A DNA stretch of 11,052 bases, taken from the NCBI GenBank assembly GCA_007117945.1, contig SKTN01000239.1, positions 1-11,052 on the forward strand. Direction: 5' to 3'. The stretch comes from Nitriliruptoraceae bacterium. GTDB taxonomy: Bacteria > Actinomycetota > Nitriliruptoria > Nitriliruptorales > Nitriliruptoraceae. The notes under the pieces are model-generated. The model was not told the DNA's origin. It did not search any database and worked only from the letters and a program-made list of their open reading frames with translations. Made by a program: the position numbers and the translations under genes. Each line of letters starts with the position of its first letter. Position 1 is the stretch's first letter. This document shows positions 1 through 6,921 of the stretch, piece by piece.

Positions 1-84
1 CACCGCCCCGCCCGTCAACGACACCGCCCCGCCCGTCAACGACACCGCCCGGCCCGTCAACGGCGCCGCCCCGCCCGTCAGCTG
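1..84. repeat. 21-bp tandem repeat, about 4 copies, open at left edge
   Basis: Four head-to-tail 21-bp units start at 1, 22, 43 and 64. Their common core is accgccccgcccgtcaacg. Units 1 and 2 are identical, unit 3 differs at a few bases, and unit 4 diverges at its end (positions 81-84) and at its second base. The array begins at the first base of the window, so its true length is unknown. The stop codon of the glycosyltransferase gene (TGA, 80-78) lies in the last unit. Because 21 is a multiple of three, every unit carries a TGA in that same frame. In other frames the unit would encode heptads, for example TAPPVND on the plus strand. I see no evidence that it is translated. Confidence 0.85.
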
Positions 85-1214
85 CGACGCCCGGTCCGCC
101 CACCCCCGACGACCCCGGGCGCACGACCCCGCACCCGCAGCCACCAGGTCCGCACCCAGGGACCCCAACGGAAGGGCACCGCCCACCGCTGGGCCACATC
201 GCCAGCGGACACCAGCGCACGGGCGTCCAGCTCACGACGCCGCTCGAGCGCGCGCGGGGTGCCTCCTACCAGCCGCCACAACGCCCGCGGGAAGGCGCTC
301 GGCACCGTGATCAGCAGCTCCAGGCTCTTCAGCTTGGTGGTCACCAGCAACAGGGGCCACGAGCGCACCGCCGGGCGATCGCAGGTCAGGGTGACCAACA
401 GGCGGTTCGCGTGGTTGAGCGCCTCGACCGCGGGTGTGCGGCGGGGGCCGGCACCGCCCCGCTCATGGGTGGCCAGCGCCGCGGGCTCGTACCAGGCGCT
501 CCAGCCCCGGCGGCGCGCCCGCCAGTCCACCTCGACGTCGTCGAAGTAGGCGAAGAGGTCCTCGGACAGCACCTGCCCGTCCGCCCAGCGGATGTCCTCG
601 AGCATCGCCCGCCGGTGCAGCACGCACGCGCCCGACGCGCCGAACACCTCGCCGGGGGCGATGGCATCGTGGTCGACGCTGCCCTCGCCCCGGTTGCGGT
701 AGAGCCGGGCGGTGGTCAGCTCGTGGCCGGTGGTGTCGATCAGGGGACGCCCCTCGGCATCGGGGACCGCACGTCGCACCCGGGGTTGGACGCTGCCGCA
801 ACGGGGGTCCTGCACCAGGCGGGCGGCGCACCGACTGACCAGGTCGGGTGCGGCCACGACGTCGGGGTTGACCAGCAGCACCGCTTCCACGCGGTCGTCC
901 AGGAACCCCAGGGCCGCGTTCACCCCGCCGCAGAACCCGCGGTTGCGTGCGGAGCGGATCAGGCGCACCGGGTGGGCCGCCGCACCCGACGCCGCGGCAT
1001 GGAGCGCCGCACCCCCCACCCCGGCACGGGCCGCCGCACCCGAGGCCGCGGCTCGGGCCGCCACGGCACGGACCACCTCGACGGAGGCGTCCTCGGAGGC
1101 GTTGTCCAGCACCACCACCTCGAGATCGGGGTGATCCTGCGCGGCCAGGCTGGCCAGCAGGGCACCGAGGTGCTCGGCGCTGTTCCAGGCGATCACGATG
1201 GCGGCGATGCGCAC
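78..1214 (-). CDS. GT2-family glycosyltransferase (rhamnosyl/galactofuranosyl-transferase-like)
   Basis: This is a probable cytoplasmic, membrane-associated GT2 (GT-A fold) transferase of 378 aa that adds a sugar from a nucleotide donor to a lipid-linked glycan. Visible features are the N-terminal strand IAAIVIAWNS (3-12), VVVLDNASED (33-42) for nucleotide binding, RNRGFCGGVNAAL (90-102), NPD (116-118) in the DXD position, FGASGACVLHRR (191-202) and the acidic FAYFDDVEVDWR (221-232). The C-terminal ~100 residues are basic with a short hydrophobic stretch. The start is the GTG five bases after the TGA of the ABC ATPase. Longer in-frame readings run back through that gene and are not real. There is no clear ribosome site, so coupling to the ATPase is likely. 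An alanine-rich insert at 50-82 contains a duplicated AAASGAAA. The position next to Wzm/Wzt recalls the mycobacterial Rv3781-Rv3783 trio that includes GlfT1. The donor and linkage cannot be read from the sequence. Confidence 0.88.
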   Translation of the reverse strand: MRIAAIVIAWNSAEHLGALLASLAAQDHPDLEVVVLDNASEDASVEVVRAVAARAAASGAAARAGVGGAALHAAASGAAAHPVRLIRSARNRGFCGGVNAALGFLDDRVEAVLLVNPDVVAAPDLVSRCAARLVQDPRCGSVQPRVRRAVPDAEGRPLIDTTGHELTTARLYRNRGEGSVDHDAIAPGEVFGASGACVLHRRAMLEDIRWADGQVLSEDLFAYFDDVEVDWRARRRGWSAWYEPAALATHERGGAGPRRTPAVEALNHANRLLVTLTCDRPAVRSWPLLLVTTKLKSLELLITVPSAFPRALWRLVGGTPRALERRRELDARALVSAGDVAQRWAVPFRWGPWVRTWWLRVRGRAPGVVGGGRTGRRS

Positions 1215-1219
1215 CCGCG

Positions 1220-2530
1220 TCAGCCCCGGGCCTGGCGGCGCTGCAGCCGGGGCAGGGGGATCGGTCCGGCCTTGCCGTCCCCGGTGCGCCGCACCGGCCC
1301 GTCGGCGACCACGGCACTGGCGGACAGATCGACCAGGCCCGCGCCCCCCGGTGCGGGTTGGACCGCGAAACGGGCGGCCTCGGCGACCACCGCCCAGGTC
1401 TCCCGTCCGGAGGCGTCGGTCACCGAGCAGGCGATGGCGTAGTGCCCGGCCAGCAGGTGGGCGGTGAAGCGGACCTCGACCACCGCCTCCTGCCAGGGGC
1501 GCAGCGGACCGACCCCCACCCCCTGCCAGGTGGTGTGGAGCTCGTAGAGGTGGGTGCCGTCCCCCCGGGAGACCACCACGCCGACGGAGCACACCTCCAC
1601 CTCGGTCAGGGCACGCAACCGGACCCGCAGGACCAGGGGACTGGAACGCGCGACCTCGGTGGCGAGCTCGCCGTCGCTGTCGAGGAGCCGGACGTCGTCG
1701 ATGGCGACCTGGCGGGGACCGCGGCGACGGTCCACCCGCGGCGCCGCGCTGGAGACCACGCGCTGCTTGTACAGCTCCACACCCTCGCTGACCGGTCCGT
1801 CGAACAGCGCCCGCCCCCGGTCGAGCACGATCGCGCGGTCGCACATCTCCCGGACCGCGTCGAGGTCGTGACTGACGAGCACGAAGGTCTTGCCCGCGTC
1901 CCGGAAGGTGCGCATGCGGTCCAGGGACCGCTCCTGGAACTCCGCGTCCCCCACCGCCAGCACCTCGTCCACCAGCAGGATGTCGGGGTCCACCGTCACC
2001 GCCACGGCGAAGCCGAGCCGCACCTCCAGCCCCGAGGAGTAGGTGCGCACCGCGGTGTCGAGGAGGTGCTCGACCCCGGCGAACTCGACGATCTCGTCGA
2101 ACCGCTCGGCGATCTCCGTTCCCGACAGCCCGAGGATCGCCCCGTTGAGCCGGATGTTCTCCCGGCCGGTGAGGTCCCCGTGGAACCCCGCCCCGAGCTC
2201 GAGCAGGGAGGCCACCCGGCCGTTGGTGCGCACGGTGCCCTCATCGGGCGGCAGGATCCGGGCGAGGAGCTTGAGCAGCGTCGACTTGCCCGAGCCGTTC
2301 GGGCCGATCACCGCCACGGACTCCCCGTGCTCGATGGTGAAGCTGACGTCCTCGAGGGCGTTGAAGTCGGTGTAGGAGGCCCGCCGCATCCGGTAGAGGC
2401 GCTCCTTGAGCCCGGAGGGCCGCTCGTGGAACAACCGGAAGGTCTCAGTGACCCGGTCGACGACCACGGCTGGCTGGTTCGGGTCCGCCATGGCCCCGGC
2501 CAGCTGCCCGATGCTGCGCCGCTGCTCCAC
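1220..2530 (-). CDS. ABC transporter ATP-binding protein, polysaccharide/teichoic acid export (Wzt/TagH-like)
   Basis: This is the ATPase subunit that powers export of a lipid-linked polysaccharide with the adjacent permease (436 aa). Visible features are Walker A GPNGSGKST (76-84), the family-typical LLELGAGFHGDLTGREN region (109-125), signature YSSGLEVRL (164-172), Walker B DILLVDE (183-189) with the AVGD D-loop, and the switch histidine in LVSHD (218-222). After about residue 270 a beta-rich C-terminal domain follows (roughly 275-420), in the position of the Wzt C-terminal glycan-recognition domain. The chosen start is the GTG at 2530, two bases after the permease stop and seven bases after a strong AAGGAGG site embedded in the permease's last codons. 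Alternatives are the GTG at 2536, which overlaps the permease TGA but sits too close to that site, and the ATG at 2491. The extra C-terminal domain suggests recognition of a particular glycan. Confidence 0.95.
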   Translation of the reverse strand: MEQRRSIGQLAGAMADPNQPAVVVDRVTETFRLFHERPSGLKERLYRMRRASYTDFNALEDVSFTIEHGESVAVIGPNGSGKSTLLKLLARILPPDEGTVRTNGRVASLLELGAGFHGDLTGRENIRLNGAILGLSGTEIAERFDEIVEFAGVEHLLDTAVRTYSSGLEVRLGFAVAVTVDPDILLVDEVLAVGDAEFQERSLDRMRTFRDAGKTFVLVSHDLDAVREMCDRAIVLDRGRALFDGPVSEGVELYKQRVVSSAAPRVDRRRGPRQVAIDDVRLLDSDGELATEVARSSPLVLRVRLRALTEVEVCSVGVVVSRGDGTHLYELHTTWQGVGVGPLRPWQEAVVEVRFTAHLLAGHYAIACSVTDASGRETWAVVAEAARFAVQPAPGGAGLVDLSASAVVADGPVRRTGDGKAGPIPLPRLQRRQARG

Positions 2531-2532
2531 CC

Positions 2533-3450
2533 TCACACCTCCTTGGCGAAGGTGCGCGCGCGGCGCAGGAACACCAGGTAGCCGACCACGAACATCGCGA
2601 CGGCCCAGCCGCCGGCCACCGCCGTGCTGGTCACCGAGGGCCAGGCAGGGGGCCCGTCCCGCAGGGGGACGAGCACATCGCCCGTGGCGCTGACCGAGCC
2701 GTAGAGCCCGAGGCGGGCGAGCTCCACGAACCAGGTGGCCGGGTTGATGGCGATCAGCTGGGCGATCCACGCGAACCGCTCACCCATCTGGGCGGTGACC
2801 AGGGCCAGGGGGTAGAGCACGGGCGTGGCGTAGAACCACACCTGGAAGATCACGACGAACAGCTCCTGCAGGTCGCGGAAGACCACGTTCACCCCGGCGA
2901 ACCACATCGCGATCCCGGAGGTGAACACCGTCAGCAGCGCGATGGCGAGCAGGGTGGTCGGCAGGTGGACCAGGACCCCGAAGCCCCGGCTGTAGATCAG
3001 GTACGGGCTGAGGACCAGCAGCGCCAGCAGCAGGTGGATCAGCTGGGAGAACACGTGGGACAGGGGCAGGACCTCGCGGGGGAAGTACACCTTCTTGATC
3101 AGCTCGCCGTTGCCCACGATGGAGTGGATCGCGCCCTGACAGGAGTTCTGGAGGAACTGCCACACCAGGTACCCGGAGATGAAGAAGGCCGGGAAGTCGT
3201 CCACGGGGATGCGCACGATCTGGGTGAACACCACGCTGAACACCGCGGTCATCAGCACCGGGGTCAGCATCGACCACAGGAACCCCAACGCCGAGTTGCG
3301 GTAACGGACCTTGAGCTCCTTGCGCACCAGCTGCGCCAGCAGCTCCCGGGCACGCCACAGCTCCACGAGCTTGGTGGAGACCCTCAGCGTCGCCAGGCGG
3401 GAAGCGCCAGGCACCGAGGTGGTGTCCACGCCATGCGGTTGGGTCGTCAC
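2533..3450 (-). CDS. ABC-2 type polysaccharide export permease (Wzm/TagG-like)
   Basis: This is the membrane subunit of the polysaccharide exporter, about 305 aa, of the usual size for the Wzm/TagG/RfbA family. An amphipathic N-terminal region with ELLAQLVRKELKVRYRNSALGFLW (36-59) precedes the first membrane span (about 58-80). Further hydrophobic segments follow, for about six spans in all. The cytoplasmic motif GELIKKVYFPREVLP is typical of this family, and the protein ends RRARTFAKEV. Its partner ATPase begins two bases downstream. The start is uncertain. I chose the GTG at 3450, which has a GGGGGG tract seven bases upstream. A GTG at 3486 in the same frame is an alternative. The in-frame ATG near 3594 would place the poorly conserved intergenic DNA in the protein and is unlikely. 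A 140-bp gap separates it from the upstream gene, so it may have its own promoter. Confidence 0.93.
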   Translation of the reverse strand: MTTQPHGVDTTSVPGASRLATLRVSTKLVELWRARELLAQLVRKELKVRYRNSALGFLWSMLTPVLMTAVFSVVFTQIVRIPVDDFPAFFISGYLVWQFLQNSCQGAIHSIVGNGELIKKVYFPREVLPLSHVFSQLIHLLLALLVLSPYLIYSRGFGVLVHLPTTLLAIALLTVFTSGIAMWFAGVNVVFRDLQELFVVIFQVWFYATPVLYPLALVTAQMGERFAWIAQLIAINPATWFVELARLGLYGSVSATGDVLVPLRDGPPAWPSVTSTAVAGGWAVAMFVVGYLVFLRRARTFAKEV

Positions 3451-3525
3451 ACCGGACCCCCCGACAGCCACCGCCACGCCAGACACCTGCGTTCCCGGCC
3501 CGTCGTAGCCCCGGGGGGAACCCCC

Positions 3526-3533
3526 GCGTTGTA
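3526..3533 (-). promoter_or_regulatory. possible -10 element for the exporter genes
   Basis: On the minus strand TACAAC (3533-3528) follows TGTGC, giving an extended -10-like TGTGCTACAAC just downstream of the hairpin. It is one of the few AT-containing patches in the 140-bp gap before the permease. Initiation a few bases beyond it would leave a leader of about 70 nt to the GTG at 3450. No convincing -35 hexamer is visible at the expected spacing (the bases there read CGGGAG). This is a weak call from pattern alone. Confidence 0.22.
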
Positions 3534-3566
3534 GCACAGGGCGGCGACGCCTCCCGGGTGCTGTGC
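3534..3566 (-). terminator. two-tier hairpin after the nucleotidyltransferase gene
   Basis: GCACAG (3534-3539) pairs with CTGTGC (3561-3566). A nested GGCG (3540-3543) pairs with CGCC (3548-3551) around a four-base loop. On the minus-strand transcript the outer 6-bp stem and inner 4-bp stem stack on one side, with a nine-base bulge on the other. It starts 24 bases after the stop codon at 3591. There is no U-tract, which is common for actinobacterial terminators. It could be a terminator, an attenuator between the sugar-nucleotide and export halves of the block, or chance pairing in GC-rich DNA. Confidence 0.35.
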
Positions 3567-3590
3567 GCCGACGGCCACTGCGCCCGGGCC

Positions 3591-4658
3591 TCACACCCCG
3601 CCCGCCGGGACCACCTCGGCGTCGCCCACCAGCCTCGGGCCCTCCACCACCGCGCCGGCGGCGAACCGGGCCCGTGGCCCGCTCGCGCAGGTGCGGATCC
3701 GTGCGCCCTTCTCCACCACGGTGCCGGCACCGAGCACGGCGTCGCGGACCCGTGTATCGGGTCCCACCCGGACACCGGCATCGAGCACCACGTCGGGCCC
3801 GACGCTGGCCCCGGCCTCCACCCGCACCCCGTCGGCCAGCAGCACCGGTCCGATCACCTCGGCACCGTCATCGACGCGCACCCCCTCGCCCCGGCGCACC
3901 CCCCGGGCATCGGGCTCCGCGCCCAGGGACACGGGCCACGCGAGCTCGCCCCTGAGCGCCAGGCGATGGCCGGCGAGGTAGCGCTCGGGGGTCCCGAGAT
4001 CGGCCCACACCGCGTCGCTGACCACCCCCTGGACGTCGGCGCCGTCGGCCACCAACCGGGGGAAGACCTCCCGTTCGAAGGACAGCCGTCCCCGGGGGAA
4101 CCGCTCCAGCACCCCGGGCGAGAGCACGTAGGTACCGGCGTTGACGGCGTCCTGGCCCGGCAGGCTCCCGGGCGGCGGCTTCTCCACGAAACCCGTGATC
4201 CGCGCGCCGTCGAGGGTGCACACGCCGTAGGCGGAGGTGTCATCCACCCGGGTGAGCACCAGGGTCGCGTCGGCGCCGGTATCGAGGTGGCGGCGTGCCA
4301 CCTCGGCGAGGTCGAGATCGGTGAGCACGTCCCCGTTGAGCACCAGCACGCTGCCGGTGCACCGCTCGATCACGGAGCGCACCCCACCCGCGGTGTCCAG
4401 GGGCGTCGGTTCCGGCACGGTCTCGAGCGCCAGGCCGAGCGCATCGGCGACCTCGTCCAGCACCCCGAAGGGCGATGGGTCGGGGCCCACCACCAACCAC
4501 ACCCGCTCGACCCCGGCTGCCGCCAGGCGTCGCAGCACGGAGACCAGGAAGGGTTCCCCGCAGAAGGGCAGCAGGGGCTTCGGGGTGGTGTCGGTCAGCG
4601 GCCTGAGCCGTGTCCCGGCACCACCGGCCACGATCATCGCGTCACGGACGGCCACCAT
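3591..4658 (-). CDS. NDP-sugar pyrophosphorylase (mannose-1-phosphate guanylyltransferase/glucose-1-phosphate nucleotidyltransferase-like)
   Basis: This is a cytoplasmic nucleotidyltransferase of 355 aa that joins a sugar-1-phosphate to an NTP and releases pyrophosphate, which supplies activated sugar for glycan synthesis. The N-terminal Rossmann-like domain carries the signature GGAGTRLRPLT (12-22) with Lys27 in TPKPLLP, the LDTAGGV loop (87-93), the metal-binding NGD (108-110), GFVEKP, NAGTYVLSP and WADLGTPERYL. From about residue 260 hexapeptide-like repeats (VIGPVLLADGVRVEAGASVG and onward) indicate a C-terminal left-handed beta-helix. The ATG at 4658 has GGGAG six bases upstream and overlaps the preceding glycosyltransferase gene by 17 bp. 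Length and neighbourhood resemble mycobacterial ManB (Rv3264c), a GDP-mannose pyrophosphorylase. The nucleotide and sugar specificity cannot be decided by eye, so no gene symbol is given. Confidence 0.93.
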   Translation of the reverse strand: MVAVRDAMIVAGGAGTRLRPLTDTTPKPLLPFCGEPFLVSVLRRLAAAGVERVWLVVGPDPSPFGVLDEVADALGLALETVPEPTPLDTAGGVRSVIERCTGSVLVLNGDVLTDLDLAEVARRHLDTGADATLVLTRVDDTSAYGVCTLDGARITGFVEKPPPGSLPGQDAVNAGTYVLSPGVLERFPRGRLSFEREVFPRLVADGADVQGVVSDAVWADLGTPERYLAGHRLALRGELAWPVSLGAEPDARGVRRGEGVRVDDGAEVIGPVLLADGVRVEAGASVGPDVVLDAGVRVGPDTRVRDAVLGAGTVVEKGARIRTCASGPRARFAAGAVVEGPRLVGDAEVVPAGGV

Positions 4659-5598
4659 GGTCTGCTCCCGTCGCTCGTCGTTCCCCGGTGGTGCTGCGAC
4701 CGCCCCGCAGCCGCTCCGCCAGCCCCGTGGCCACCGCCCAGGCCAGCACCGCGAGGGGCAGCAGGGGCCGCAGGAGCCGCCCCGGCCCGCGCAACCGCGC
4801 TGCCAGGTAGCGGTCGAGGCTCCTGGCATGGTGCCGCAGCGCGCGCCACCGCGCCCGTGAGGTGGACGCACCGACACGGTGGCGCACACGGGCGCGCGGC
4901 TCGTAGCGCAGGCGCCAGCCGGCGGCCCGGAGCCGCTCCGCGAGGTCCACGTCCTCCACGTACAGGAAGTACCCCGGATCGAACCCGCCCACCTGCTCGA
5001 CGGCTGACCGACGCAACGCGAGGGCACAACCCGACAACCAGTCCACCTCGCGCGCGCGGCCGGGGTCGAGGTCACGGGCGTGGTAGCGCCGGGTCCAGGG
5101 GTTGTCGGCCCGGATGCGGCCGAGCAGGGCGTGCAGCACCGCGGTCGTGGTGTCGGGCCGGCGGCGGGCGGAGGCCTGCAGCGTGCCGTCGGGGTAGCGC
5201 ACCTCGGGACCGACGGCGCCGAGGTCGCCGTGCTCCTCAAGGGCACCGGCCAGCGCGGCCACCGCGCCCGGCTCGAAGCGCACGTCGGCGTTGGCGACCA
5301 CCACCACGGGCGCGTGGGTGGCCCGGACACCGGCGTTGGCCGCCCGGGCGAACCCGGTGTTGACCAACGGGAGCACGCGGACCTCGGGCCGGGCACCGCG
5401 CACGGCGGCCACGGTGCCATCCCGCGAGCCCGTGTCGACGACCACGACCTCGAGGCCCTGCCACGCCGCAGCGTCGGCGGCCAGGGACGCCAGGGCCCCG
5501 AGCACCTCCTCACGGGTGTCGTGGCTGACCAGCACCACGGCGACCCCCACTCCAGGCGGCCCGGTGCCCGACTCGGCCTCGGTCCCGACCTCGGTCAC
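4642..5598 (-). CDS. GT2-family glycosyltransferase, WbbL (rhamnosyltransferase)-like
   Basis: This is a GT2 transferase of 318 aa. Family members of this type add rhamnose to GlcNAc-diphospho-polyprenol in the linker of cell-wall glycans. Visible features are VAVVLVSHDTREEVLGALASL (19-39), VVVVDTGSRDGT (51-62), NTGFARAANAGV (80-91), VANADVRFEP (101-110) with NAD in the DXD position, WLSGCALALRRSAVEQVGGFDPGYFLYVEDVDLAERL (187-221) with the catalytic-base-like ED (215-216), and WRLRYEPRARVRHRVG. A hydrophobic stretch near the C-terminus (LLRPLLPLAVLAWAVA) may anchor it to the membrane. The start is the GTG at 5598, whose GTGA overlaps the TGA of the LCP gene, so translational coupling is likely. 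No separate strong ribosome site is seen. The rhamnosyl specificity is inferred from family and context only. Confidence 0.92.
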   Translation of the reverse strand: MTEVGTEAESGTGPPGVGVAVVLVSHDTREEVLGALASLAADAAAWQGLEVVVVDTGSRDGTVAAVRGARPEVRVLPLVNTGFARAANAGVRATHAPVVVVANADVRFEPGAVAALAGALEEHGDLGAVGPEVRYPDGTLQASARRRPDTTTAVLHALLGRIRADNPWTRRYHARDLDPGRAREVDWLSGCALALRRSAVEQVGGFDPGYFLYVEDVDLAERLRAAGWRLRYEPRARVRHRVGASTSRARWRALRHHARSLDRYLAARLRGPGRLLRPLLPLAVLAWAVATGLAERLRGGRSTTGERRATGADHGGRP

Positions 5599-6902
5599 GG
5601 CGCGCTGGTGGCGTCGTCGCCCACGGCGACCAGGACGTGGACCTCGTCCGGCGCGGTGACCCCCTCGGGCAGCTCCTGCACCTCGGCACCGAGGGTGGCG
5701 GCGACCCACTCGGCGCGCTCCTGTGCACCGTCAACGGCGTAGACGGTGGTGCGCGCACCGGCGTCCAGCGCGGCGTCACCCGTCCCGCGCACCCGGGTCT
5801 GGAAGCCCGCGAACCGCAGGGTGGAGTCCACGATGCCCGCACCTCCCGCGCGCCCACCCGAGGTGATGGCCACGATGGTCTCGTCGCGCTGGTCGCGGTC
5901 CCCGCGATCGGTCAGGGCGCGCCCCGCCTGAAGGTCGTCGAACAGCGACCGGGCACCGGGGCCGTAGGGGATCATGAAGTCGAGGGCGCCGATCCGCTGC
6001 GGGTAGGCGGGCACCGCGGTCATGGGCATGCCCGCACCCACCACGCTCCTGAGCTCGTCGGCCAGCCCCAGCATCTGCCGGGTCGTGAGCTGGTCGTCGG
6101 TGGTGACCGAGGAGGCGACGTCCTCGGTCAGGCGGTAGACCTGCCGGGGGTTGGCCAGGGTCCGGGTCGCGGTGAGGTCACGGAGCACGGCACGCAGGAA
6201 GGTCTGCTGGCGATCGATGCGCTCGAGGTCGGCGCGCGCCCCCTGGCGCGAGCGCACGTAGCTCAGGGCCTCGGTGGGTCCCATGTCGTGGCAACCGGCG
6301 TCGAAGGCGGCGCCGGCCCGCCAGTCACGGAGGGGTTCGTCGAGGCAGATCTCCACGCTGCCGAGGGTGTCCACCACGTCGATGAAGCCACCGATGGTGA
6401 TCTCCGCGTAGTGGTTGACGCTGAGGCCGTAGCTCTCCCGCAGGGCCCGGATCAGCCGATCGGGACCGCCGGCGAAGGTGTCGGTGAGCTTCTCCTCACG
6501 CCCGTCGAGCTCGACCAGCAGGTCGCGGGGGAAGCTGACCAGGGAGACCTGCTCACGGTCGGCGCTGATGGAGAGGTACATGACCACGTCGCTGTGCTGG
6601 CCGCCGAAGTCGCCCAGCGGCAGGTCCTCACGCTGCTCCTCGTCCACCCCGTCACGGGCGTCGGAGCCCACCAGCAGGAAGGTGCGGGCGTCGGAGCGCT
6701 CGATGGTGTCCTCGAGCTCCGGTACCGGCACGCGGGTCAGGTTGGCCTCGGCCTGCTGAACCATCAGCTGGGTGGTGGTGCCCACGGCCGCCGCAGTGAG
6801 CAGACCCCCGACGCCCAGCAGCCAGGCGAGGCGGCGCAGTGGCTTGCACCGTCGGCCCGCCTCGACCTCGGTGTCCCAGGGTCCGGGTTCGCCGCCCCTC
6901 AT
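5595..6902 (-). CDS. LCP (LytR-CpsA-Psr) family cell-wall glycopolymer transferase with LytR C-terminal domain
   Basis: This is a membrane-anchored phosphotransferase of 435 aa. LCP enzymes move glycopolymers from a polyprenyl-pyrophosphate carrier to peptidoglycan outside the membrane. A basic cytoplasmic N-terminus (RRCKPLRR) precedes one membrane span (about 25-47). The LCP domain (about 73-240) keeps its key residues: GSDAR (79-83), SD (104-105), FPRD (124-127), a Cys186/Cys204 pair, and YVRSRQGARADLERIDRQQ (215-233) with its arginines and aspartates. From about 340 to the end a LytR_C-type domain follows (ETIVAITSGGRAGGAGIVD onward), weaker than that of the upstream gene. The ATG at 6902 is the first usable start after the upstream stop, 19 bases away, with no clear ribosome site. 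It overlaps the next gene by four bases. In mycobacteria the cognate glycan is arabinogalactan. Here the substrate is unknown. Confidence 0.95.
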   Translation of the reverse strand: MRGGEPGPWDTEVEAGRRCKPLRRLAWLLGVGGLLTAAAVGTTTQLMVQQAEANLTRVPVPELEDTIERSDARTFLLVGSDARDGVDEEQREDLPLGDFGGQHSDVVMYLSISADREQVSLVSFPRDLLVELDGREEKLTDTFAGGPDRLIRALRESYGLSVNHYAEITIGGFIDVVDTLGSVEICLDEPLRDWRAGAAFDAGCHDMGPTEALSYVRSRQGARADLERIDRQQTFLRAVLRDLTATRTLANPRQVYRLTEDVASSVTTDDQLTTRQMLGLADELRSVVGAGMPMTAVPAYPQRIGALDFMIPYGPGARSLFDDLQAGRALTDRGDRDQRDETIVAITSGGRAGGAGIVDSTLRFAGFQTRVRGTGDAALDAGARTTVYAVDGAQERAEWVAATLGAEVQELPEGVTAPDEVHVLVAVGDDATSAP

Positions 6903-6921
6903 CGGCCCGATCCACGCGGCA

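Noticed and set aside
1..84. CRISPR array
   Set aside because: The repeats are directly contiguous with no spacers, and no cas genes are present.
411..1442. Long plus-strand open frames antisense to the glycosyltransferase and ATPase genes (also 947-2581)
   Set aside because: They run antisense to well-supported genes with clear domain motifs. Their translations are rich in Arg, Pro, Gly and His with no recognisable motif, as expected from GC-rich shadow frames.
1215..1844. N-terminal extension of the first glycosyltransferase up to 1844
   Set aside because: This stretch lies wholly inside the ATPase gene in another frame and reads as Arg/Gly/Pro-rich nonsense. Family similarity starts at the GTG at 1214.
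3513..3524. GGGG-GGAA-CCCC mini-hairpin in the gap before the permease
   Set aside because: Only four base pairs in a very GC-rich stretch; too short to claim as a regulatory element.
3558..5363. 601-codon plus-strand open frame
   Set aside because: It is antisense to the nucleotidyltransferase and WbbL-like genes, has low-complexity composition, and has no motif or ribosome site that supports it.
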